Part shown: positions 23,915 through 34,000 of the stretch, in pieces
Layout: every line of letters starts with the position of its first letter
Numbering within the stretch: the stretch's first letter is position 1
Assembly: GCA_000711775.1 (NCBI GenBank)
Contig: ARYC01001168.1
Location: forward strand, 37,862 to 101,861
Reading direction: 5' to 3'
Length of the DNA stretch: 64,000 bases
Source of the DNA: Oxytricha trifallax
Taxonomy: Eukaryota > Ciliophora > Spirotrichea > Sporadotrichida > Oxytrichidae
Translations under genes and position numbers: made by a program
Notes under the pieces: model-generated
Seen by the model: the letters and a program-made list of their open reading frames with translations, nothing else
Databases searched by the model: none
Told to the model about the DNA's origin: nothing

Positions 23915-25028
23915 ATGATAAGCAATTCAAATTCATTTGCAGATTCTAATTAACTTACTAGAACCCCAAAAACCTTTCAATTTTCTCCAAGAAGTACAGC
24001 TTTCAGTCCTGATATGGTTCTTAGAGGAGATCTTGATAATTTAGATTAGGAAGGTTTTGAAAAATCTGAATCATATTACAAATAAAATAAGGGTTTGTCA
24101 TAATAGTATAATGAATAATTTAGTGATGAGTCGAATCAAGGTTTTGATAGTTTTTCAACAGTTCCAAATGAAATTTCTCAGTCGTTTGCAAAATTAAGTA
24201 TAAAATAAAGTGATTTCAGATTATCACATAATCACTCACGCAATAGTCTGGCTATGAAGAAGTCTAACATTGATGTTTATGCAAGTCTAAATGGAAACAT
24301 GAGAATGATTAATTATTTTTGTTATTTTTATGTAACCCTCTTCTTCAAAGAAAATGAAAACTATAAATCGACCTCCCTCTAACATGTTATAAAGCTTTCC
24401 AAAAACCGCAAGAGCCTCTCATAACAAAGACTTAATATCATTCAAAGACATTGGCATAAGAGATAAAATTATTAGCAAATTTGGGGATATAATGAATTCG
24501 AACTAAAAGGGTATTTAAAAGGTAGAGAAACATATAAATTTACTCTAATTTGAAGTTGAAAGATAGAAGGTTAAACTTTCAGAGCATAACGATATAATTG
24601 CTTTGAAAAATATTCACAATTAATAATTAGAAAGTGATATAAACTAAGCTTTACTTAAATAGTAGCTATTAAAGAGCTAAGTTGATAAATTTATGAATGA
24701 ACTAAAAGTTATAAACGCCAAAATACTTGAAACTGATTTAAATTAACAAAAAGACTTTTAAGCCTTGACTACTGAAATCAAAACGGTATATCTTTAAAAT
24801 AATGAAGAAAAATAACAGACTCTATAAACAGACAGAGAAACGTGGAAAACTAGATTAAATGAGCTTTGCAAAGAGGAAAATTAAGTAAAGGCAAAGGCAG
24901 TTAATGCAGAAAGAGAGAAGGCACAAATTCAGTTAAAAATTGAATAGTAAGAGATTATATAATTCAAGAGATTGGGAGTTGTTAAAGACAAAGAAAGACA
25001 ATTTAAGTCGTTTTCTACAAATAAATGA
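23915..25028 (+). CDS. Coiled-coil protein, ~360 aa
   Basis: ATG at 23915 (MISNSNSFADSNQLTRTPKT), TGA at 25026-25028. One 31-bp IES must be removed at 24302-24332. The N-terminal ~190 residues are S/N/Q-rich and likely disordered (FDSFSTVPNEISQSF, SHNHSRNSLAMKKSNIDVYA); residues from about 200 to the end form a long heptad-bearing helix (LLQFEVERQKVKLSEHNDII, VDKFMNELKVINAKILETDL, TRLNELCKEENQVKAKAVNA). No catalytic motif. Family not recognised; such proteins in ciliates are often basal-body or axonemal components, which is only inference. Confidence 0.75.
24302..24332 (+). other. 31-bp IES, pointer ATG
   Basis: ATG at 24299-24301 and 24330-24332 flank a 28-bp AT-rich insert. Excision joins SLNGNM to QPSSSKKMKTINRPP in frame; reading through instead shifts the frame and soon terminates. 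Confidence 0.75.
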
Positions 25029-25281
25029 ATTTTAAGTTTATTAATTTTATGACTTAACAAAAATTATAGTAAAAAGCAACGAAAGTATTGTCTAAATTTT
25101 AATGTAAATAAAGTTTTTAATATAGCGATTAGGACCAGTTATATTTATAATTTTAATATCTTTGATAAATAAAAATGTAGAGAAAATAAGTTAATCTTAG
25201 CAACTCTGAGTATATCTTCGTTGTTGAAACATGCTAAAACTGCAAGGACCATCATTAAACCTATAATAATATGATAAATTT

Positions 25282-26113
25282 GGGGGGTCTAAGTCGGTGC
25301 AAAAAATTTTTCAAAATCCTAAGTTGGTGCAAAATTTTTTTTCTCAAAAACATCAAAATCCCTAAGTCGGTGCATGATCAATTTTTGACATTATTGATAT
25401 ATTTTATCATCCTACCCCACATAAAAAGTATCATTATTAACTAAAATTTATGTCTCAGCTTCTGAATCGAACTCCTTCATTAAATTTCGATCATAGGACA
25501 CTTATAATATTATTACAAAAATATTTTTTCTCTGTGACAGATATTTGTTTAAGTAAAATAAAAATATATTATTTCATATTTTAATATCTAATTAGTCAGT
25601 AAGCAACGAAATTGGGGATTAAGAACATCATAATTATTCGCTAAATTTAATGATTTCTGGCCTTATTATAAAAACAATTGACTCAATTAATTGTCTTTTT
25701 TTAAATACACTAACCAATGTGTACGAATTAATTCCAGAAATCATTAAATTTAGCGAATAATTATGATGTTCTTAATCCCCAATTTCGTTGCTTACTGACT
25801 AATTAGATATTAAAATATGAAATAATATATTTTTTATTTTACTTAAACAAATATCTGTCACAGAGAAAAAATATTTTTGTAATAATATTATAAGTGTCCT
25901 ATGATCGAAATTTAATGAAGGAGTTCGATTCAGAAGCTGAGACATAAATTTTAGTTAATAATGATACTTTTTATGTGGGGTAGGATGATAAAATATATCA
26001 ATAATGTCAAAAATTGATCATGCACCGACTTAGGGATTTTGATGTTTTTGAGAAAAAAAATTTTGCACCAACTTAGGATTTTGAAAAATTTTTTGCACCG
26101 ACTTAGACCCCCC
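25282..26113. mobile_element. 832-bp palindromic (foldback) element with 8-bp target duplication
   Basis: Left arm 25282-25660 and right arm 25734-26113 are near-perfect inverted repeats (~380 bp each) around a 73-bp spacer. Each end starts GGGGGGTCTAAGTCGGTGCA. ATAAATTT occurs directly outside both ends (25274-25281 and 26114-26121). No ORF of note. Structure is that of a long-TIR MITE or foldback element; 8-bp duplication suggests mobilisation by a hAT-, Mutator- or Merlin-type transposase. Confidence 0.85.
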
Positions 26114-26157
26114 ATAAATTTTTATCTTACAATATTTTTTTTATTAAAAATTCTCAA

Positions 26158-27710
26158 TATTGATAAAATAGATAAAAATAGGAAATTTGAGAAATACAAA
26201 TAAATCAATTATATATTAGTAATCTTAACTGCCACTAAAGACAAAAGGCATTAAACATATTTTGATTCAGTGTACTCGCCGTTATGTATATAAGTGTCCA
26301 GGTTACTAGTATTACCGGTTAGTGTTACTGTGATTTGCGGAAAAAAGACATTTGACACATTTGGCAGAGGAAATCATCAAATCTCCCGTGTATTATAGAG
26401 GATTTGGCGGATTTGGCACATTTGGCAGGAGATTTAGAGAGAAATCAGTTTTAGAGATTTAATTGATTAATGTTATTAATAAAAGATTAAATTTAATATA
26501 TTATTTAATTAAAACTAAAATTTGGCACATTTGGCGCATTTGGCACCAACAGAGAACCAATTGATATCCTTAAGTTTGAAGAGTGGGGATATGCAAAGGC
26601 TCTGGATGCTCTTTACAAAGTAATTATTGCGAAAGATGACGCTAAGAAGTGCTGCGTGTGGCTCTATGGCAGTGCAGATACCGGTAAAACGACGATAGTG
26701 AAGATGCTCCAATAGATTTTTGTGTGTGATGTTCTGCAGGAAGGTCAGTCACATTTCAAGCTCTAAGTTGTGCCTATCAATTTCTAGCCTCAGATCGTGC
26801 TAATGGATGAAATGAATGACAAACACTTTTTTAGAAGCGATCGGGTGGCCAAAATGAAAAGGCTCTTAGAAGGGTAGGGGTACTCCACTGAGGAAAAGTA
26901 TGGCGAGGTAGCATTAGAATACGTGAATACAGTCGTAGTGATCACAACGAATCAAATGCCGCTAAAGAAGCTTAAGAAGATCGATTAAGAGGCGTTTGAG
27001 ACAAGATGCCATTTGGTGGACCTGAGTGATGTGCAGAGGCAAGCAAAGAAGAAGATGCCTTTCAATAAGATAGACTTGGCTAAATACTTCATGAAGCGAC
27101 TGGAGGAGGAAGAGATGCAGACAACCGTCGATTCGATAGAGGAGGCTAAAAGTCAAGAAGTGAGCTCAATCAAAGATAATCTGGAAAGCTAATGATTAAA
27201 TACTTTCGCAGATTCCTTGCCATTATATATCTTTAAGTTTAAAGCATTAATAATAAATACATATATTTGTCTAATTTCAAAGCAATTAATTCATAATACA
27301 CAACTTTGCCCTAATAGACTGGCGCCAAATGCGCCAAATGTGCTAAATTTTAGTTTTTAATTAAATAATATATTAAATTAATCTTTTATTATTAACATTA
27401 ATCAATTAAATCTCTCAAACTGATTTCTCTCTAAATCTCCTGCCAAATGTGCCAAATCCGCCAAATCCTCTATAATACACGGGAGATCTTATAATTTCCT
27501 CTGCCAAATGTGTCAAATGTCTTTTTTCCGCAAATCACAGTAACACTAACCGGTAATACTAGTAACCTGGGCACTTATAAACATAACGGCGAGTAAACTG
27601 AATCAAAATATGTTTAATGCCTTTTGTCTTTAGTGGCAGTTAAGATTACTAATATATATTTGATTTATTTGTATTTCTCAAATTTCCTATTTTTATCTAT
27701 TTTATCAATA
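26158..27710 (+). mobile_element. SF3-helicase element with ~390-bp inverted repeats and iterons
   Basis: Inverted repeats 26158-26547 and 27320-27710 enclose ~770 bp with a single helicase ORF. The outer ends start TATTGATAAAATAG. Each arm carries clustered direct repeats built on TTTGGC at 10-bp spacing (for example 26402-26431 and 26520-26547), like the iterons bound by replication-initiator proteins. A TA flanks both sides. The plan (terminal repeats, iterons, a Rep-type SF3 helicase) suggests an element replicating by a rolling-circle or hairpin mechanism, or one derived from a small single-stranded DNA virus, rather than a cut-and-paste transposon. Confidence 0.75.
26470..27195 (+). CDS. 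SF3 helicase (Rep-like), ~241 aa
   Basis: Ciliate-code ORF from ATG at 26470 (inside the left inverted repeat) to TGA at 27193-27195; several TAA/TAG codons are glutamine. Walker A LYGSADTGKTT lies at about residues 65-75, Walker B IVLMDEMND about 45 residues later, and motif C VVVITTNQMP after that, in the order and spacing of superfamily 3 helicases found in replication proteins of small DNA and some RNA viruses. The C-terminal ~60 residues are lysine/glutamate-rich. No HUH endonuclease domain is visible upstream, so the protein is helicase-only, truncated, or works with a nuclease supplied elsewhere. The first ~25 residues are encoded by the iteron-bearing repeat and the true start is uncertain. 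Confidence 0.75.
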
Positions 27711-28012
27711 ATAAAATATTTTTTTAAATCGTTATAAATTTTGATTATTAAGCTATTTTACTTAAATAAATTAAATTGATTTGTAATAAATTGGATAGAT
27801 TATATATTTTTACATATAAATTACTAATATTTTTGAAAAAAAATTAGATTTTAATTGGAACACAAGGCATGATGAAAGCAAATATTAAGACTTTTACAAT
27901 AGAAGTAAACTACCCTTTATTTTTATGTCATTCATTAAATATTTCAATCATAAATTTATGAAAAATTTAGCATAATCCATAAAATAATATCATTGTGTAT
28001 TACTTATAGTTT

Positions 28013-31000
28013 CAAGCGCTATTATTTCAAGATTGCCAAACGCTGTAGTTTTGAGGAATCAAATTCCCAAATCGTATGTTCAGTACGACTTGTATTGCAA
28101 CCTAGTCCCAAATGAAGACGAGTCAAGTCCAATTTATGACTGGGTTCCTAGAACAGGATCTTTCGAGGTGTCTTACAAAGGAATGGTAAGTTCAAATGAA
28201 ATATAGTAGATATGGAAATGATATAACGTCATCTCTCTTGGAAATTTCTATAAAAGTTTGATAATTAATAACGTCCAAGAGTTTCACTTTATTTTACAAC
28301 ATCTTTATCGTATCAATCTAGTTTAATATAGCCAAATACTTATAAATATATTTATAGTTGGTATTCTCAAAGCTTTAAAGTACATTCTGGCCCAACACTT
28401 AGTTAATTGGTGAGAAATGCTATCTTTTAGTTCAAGACGAGAGTGAGAACAAGGATTTGACTAAGTACCTAGCTGGAAGTTCTCCAGTTAAGGGAAATAA
28501 AAATTCAAGGTTAGCTGGAGCTAATAGAAGTCCTACAAGAGATATGGGTAATAGCAGCTTCAAGAACGCTTCCTCACCTTCAAGACATGAAACTACTCAA
28601 AAGTTCTCAAGTCAAATAACTTGTTTTAATTTTATAATTTCAAGTCAATAGGTAGCCGCACCCAGGAATCAAACTCCAAGTGCAGCTTAACTTCAGCAGT
28701 AATATCAACTTTAGCAATAGAAAGCAGTTTAAGAGGAGCAAGAACAAAGAGAACGTGAGCAATAAGAGGAGTTCTAAAGACAGTCTCTATTGCAATAACA
28801 AAGAGAGCAAGAAATGAAAGAGTAGTAAATCAGAGAACAGTAGGCTAAAGAAGCAGAGATTAAGAGACAGGAAGAACTTAAGAAGCAGTAATAGATGTAA
28901 TAGCAATAGGAGGAGAGGGAAAAGCATGAGAGAGCAGAAGCTGAAAAGAAGAAAAAGCAAGAAGAAATTAATTTTTTTTATGTTTATTTTATTTAAAGAA
29001 GAGGAAAGTAAGAAAGTACCGACCGAAAATTCAGCCAATTCAAAGCATGATATTTCAAAGGATGAATCAAATAAAAGTCCACATATTTTAATTTGAAATT
29101 ATTTATATAAGTATACATTAGGACCCTAAGTTCTTGGACCATTCAAAGTCTAGACAAGATACAATTCCAGCTCAGAGCTCTCTTCATAAACAACCTTCAA
29201 ATACTTATGCAAATGATTTCGAAGAAGATCCTGAACCAGTGGAAGAAGCTCCAGAAGAAGATATTTAAGTTGGAGCTCATCTTAAAACTCCTGATGATAT
29301 CTTTGGATATCCTGTATTCCCACCAGGCACAAATTCCTTGCTAAAGAAGTTCATGACTAGATAACTTTGGGCAAACTCAAAGAACTTGAAAGATAGTCAT
29401 GGATATACCTTCAAGCAAGCAATTTTTACTGGATGTAAAAACATAGACTCAAGCATTGGTGTAATAGCTGGCTCTCATGATTCATATCATACCTTTGCTG
29501 AGCTTTTTGACTAAATTATCTTAGAGTATCATGGTCATGCTAAAGATGCTGAACATCATAGTGATATTGACTACTCAAAACTAAAATGCCCACCATTCGA
29601 TGCTGAAGAGTAAAAGTACATTAGATCAACTAGAATCAGAGTAGGCAGAAATCTAGCTGATTATCCCCTCGGTCCTGGTTTGAGTAAAGAGTAAAGACAT
29701 GAAATTCAAGAAAAAGTCTTGTAGGCTTTGAACAGTTTTGATGGAGAACTAAAAGGCAAGTTCTATTCTCTAGGATCTTTAAGTGAAGCAGAAAAGAAAC
29801 AACTTATTGAAGACCATTTCTTATTTAAAGAAGGTGATAGGTTCTAGGAAGCTTCGTTCTTGAATAGAGATTGGCCAGATAGTAGAGATAAAATATATAA
29901 CTTGTTTTAATTAATTTTTCATTTTTAGAGGAATCTTCCATAACAATGAGAAAACTTTCTTAGTTTGGGTCAATGAAGAGGACTAATTAAGAATTATATC
30001 TATGCAAAATGGTGCAGATATCGGATAAGTCTTTACTAGACTTGCAAAAGCATGCACTTAAATAGAAAAAGTTGCAAAATTCGCTCATGATAAGCATCTA
30101 GGTTACATAACATCTTGTCCAACAAATCTCGGTACAGGATTGAGAGCTTCAGTTCATGTATATTTACCCTAACTAGGAAAAAAGAAGGAAGAATTCCAAA
30201 AAATTGCTGATTAATATCAAGTTTAAATTAGAGGAGCACATGGCGAGCACACTGAAACAAACGATCACATTTATGATATTTCTAATAAAAGAAGACTAGG
30301 AATTAGTGAAGTCAATCTTGTTCAAGATATGTATAATGGAGTAAAAGCTATGCTTAAGAGGGAAATTGAATTGACTCCTAAAGAAGAGATTAAGGATTAA
30401 GAGGTTGGAAGGCATCTAAAAAATGTCATTGAACTTCATGGCTTCCCTATCTTCCCAGCAGGGACAAAATCATTGCTGAGTAAATACTTAACTAAAGATA
30501 TCTATGAAAAACTTCACAACAAAGTAGACAAACATGGATTTAGCTTTAAGACAGCAATTTTCTCTGGTTGCTAAAACACAGATTCAGGAATCGGCGTATA
30601 CGCAGGATCACACGATTCATACCATGCTTTTGAGGATCTTTTCGATTAAATTATCAGAGATTATCACGGACATGCTAAAGACGCCAAGCATTAAAGTGAT
30701 ATGGACTATAAAAAGCTAGTTTGTCCTCCATTACCTGAAGATGAAGCAAGAATGATCAAATCTACAAGAATAAGAGTAGGTAGAAATCTTGCAGATTATC
30801 CATTAGGTCCTGGACTTTCAAAAGAATAAAGAAAGGAAATTGAACAAAAAGTGACTCAAGCTCTTTCTAGTTTCGATGGAGAATTGAAGGGAAAATACTA
30901 CGCACTTACATCTCTAAGTGAATAAGACAGAAAGCAACTCATTGATGATCACTTCTTATTCAAGGAAGGCGATCGATTCTTGGAAGCCTGTGGTTTAAAT

Positions 31001-34000
31001 AGAGAGTGGCCCGATGGAAGAGGTATTTTCCACAACACTGAGAAGACTTTCTTAGTGTGGGTAAATGAAGAGGATTAATTAAGAATCATATCAATGCAGA
31101 ACGGTGCCGATATTGGTGCTGTATTTACTAGACTTTCAAAGGCATGCGAACATATTGAAACTGTTGCTAAATTTGCTCATGATGATCATCTTGGTTTTAT
31201 TACATCATGTCCTACTAACTTAGGTACTGCTCTCAGAGCATCAGTCCACATTCATCTTCCAAACCTTGGTTAGAAGAAACAAGAATTCTAGGCCATAAAC
31301 TCCTTTATTATAAACAAATTGGATGTATATTTAAAAGAAAAACTTGAAATTTCTAAAATTTTATTGGCTAAATCGTTACAATAATGCAATTTATGAATTT
31401 ATCACATTTAATAAAAATAAAATCTTAAACAAAAATAGATATTTATATTTATATTTTTTATGCAAAATTTAAAATAATATTAAATAAACTAAGCAAACAA
31501 TTTTAATTTTTTTAATCTTAATTGGAGAGTAAAATCAAATTTTCTTAAGAAATAATAATTAATTTTTTAATAAATAAATAGTTAATTTCATTTAATATAG
31601 ATTTACAAATCATGAATTTTCTTATATATCAATCTGTTTTTTCATTATAATTTACAATTTAGGTTTAGCAGATAAGTTTTATGTTCAAATTAGAGGTGCT
31701 CACGGAGAACACACTGAAACTAATGACCACATTTATGACATTTCAAATAAGAGAAGACTGGGGAGATCCGAGGTCAATCTCGTTTAGGATATGTATAATG
31801 GAGTTAAAGCCATGATTTAGAAAGAAAAGGAACTGGCTCAATAAAACTAAGTCAAATGCGGAAATCATCTCAAATCTGCAGAGGAGTTAGTAGGTTTTCC
31901 AGTATTCCCTGAGGGAACTAAATCACTTCTAATGAAGCATCTTAGCAGAGAAGTCTGGGACTAACTCTAGGATACTAAAGATAAACATGGATTCAGCTTT
32001 AAATCTGCAATATTTTCAGGATGTTAAAACACCGATTCAGGTATTGGTGTGTATGCTGGTTCTCATGACTCTTACAAATCCTTCGCCCCATTATTTGATA
32101 AAATTATCGAGACATATCACGGACATGCAAAAGAAGCTAAGCATGTTAGCGACATGGATTATAAGAAGCTTAATTGTCCACCACTAAATGAGAATGAAGC
32201 CAAATTGATCAAGTCTACCAGAATTAGAGTGGGAAGAAACCTCGCAGACTATCCTCTAGGTCCAGGATTGACAAATGAATAAAGAAATGAAATAGAATAA
32301 AAGGTTGTGCAAGCACTTTCCAGCTTCTAAGGGGAACTTGCAGGAAAATATTACTCTCTATCTTCATTGAGTGAGCAAGAGAGAAAGCAATTGATCGATG
32401 ATCATTTCCTCTTCAAAGAAGGAGATAGATTCTTAGAAGCATGTGGATTGAATAGAGACTGGCCTAAAGGTAGAGGCATTTTCCACAACAATGAAAAAAC
32501 CTTCTTGGTGTGGGTTAATGAGGAGGATCAACTCAGAATCATATCCATGTAAAACGGTGCCGATATCGGAGCAGTATTTACTAGATTATCTTAAGCTTGC
32601 ACTCACATTGAAACAGTAGCTAAATTCTCACATGATGAGCATCTTGGTTACATTTAGCAAATAATTATCTTAATCTCGATAACCAATTAAACCAAATAAA
32701 ATTACATTATTTATGCCATTTGTAATTACTTCATGCCCAACAAATCTTGGAACAGCTTTAAGAGCTTCAGTACATATCCATCTTCCAAACTTAGGCTAAA
32801 AGAAATAAGACTTCCAAGCTATTGCAGACAAATTCCATGTCTAAATCAGAGGAGCTCATGGTGAGCATACTGAGACCGACGATCATATCTACGATATCTC
32901 AAACAAAAGAAGATTAGGAAGATCAGAAGTGGATCTTTATTAAATCTTTTAGTTTTTTATCTAGTCTAAGACATGTACAACGGTGTAAAGGCAATGATTC
33001 AAAAAGAACTTGAGTTAACTCCTTAAGTTGACGTTTAGTGTGGCAGTCACCTGAAAAAGCCAGAGGATATCAACGGTTTCCCAGTATTCCCACAAGGCAC
33101 CAAATCTCTACTTTCAAAGCATCTCAGTAGAGAAGTATGGACACATTTACATGATTTGAAAGACAAGCATGAGTTCACCTTCAAATAGGCAATTCTTTCT
33201 GGATGCTAAAATACCGACTCTGGTATTGGTGTTTATGCGGGCTCTCATGATTCTTATAGCACATTTGCTCAGCTTTTCGATAAAATCATCTTGGAATATC
33301 ATGGACATGCTAAAGATGCTAAGCATATAAGTGATATGGATTACACAAAGCTGTAATTAAATCTTAAAACTATAAATAAATGAATTTGGTTGATGTATTT
33401 AAAAATAAAAATAAAATAATTTAAAACTTGGAATGATAGAAATAAAGTTAGTTAAAAACTATTTCTAAAACTTTAAATATTATTATAATATGAGTTTTAT
33501 TGTTTCAAGTTATCTCTAAATTATTGACCCTTAAATAAATAATTTCTTATTTGAATTGTATAAATAAATTTCACATTATGATAACAATATTTTTCTATTT
33601 TCTTTGATGATATCAAGATTAAATAATAATTTTTTTCATTAAAGTATTATTTTACAGCTTCTTTTATAAGTATTCTCAATGGAATAATCATAAAAAATCA
33701 TAAAATTTTCGAATGAATTATATAATATTCATACTAATTAATATTCTATAAAATTCTTAATAAATATATAAAATAGGCTGCTCTTTTATATTAAGCTAAA
33801 AAAAAGAGTATTTTCGTAAAATGTGCAAACACAATATAAATTTAAATAAAATAAAAAAAAAATTCAATTCTTATCAATTTATTACATTATTACTTTAAGC
33901 CATAAATTTTTATTTAAATTATTTGTAATTAGAATTCCAGCATATGAGTAAAATTAAAAAAAAAATCTAATCTATTTTACCCTTGATTGAATTAGAAATG

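Noticed and set aside
26515..27156. Minus-strand ORFs at 26515-26712 and 26962-27156
   Set aside because: Both are antisense to the SF3 helicase ORF, which has clear motifs on the plus strand.
28787..29038. Leucine/phenylalanine-rich 83-codon minus-strand ORF
   Set aside because: Antisense of the CAG/AAG-rich coiled-coil linker of the arginine-kinase gene; hydrophobicity is an artefact of reading the complement.
30534..32552. Several short plus-strand ORFs in the kinase region treated as separate genes
   Set aside because: They are pieces of one frame (or shifted frames) separated only by TAA/TAG, which encode glutamine in this organism.
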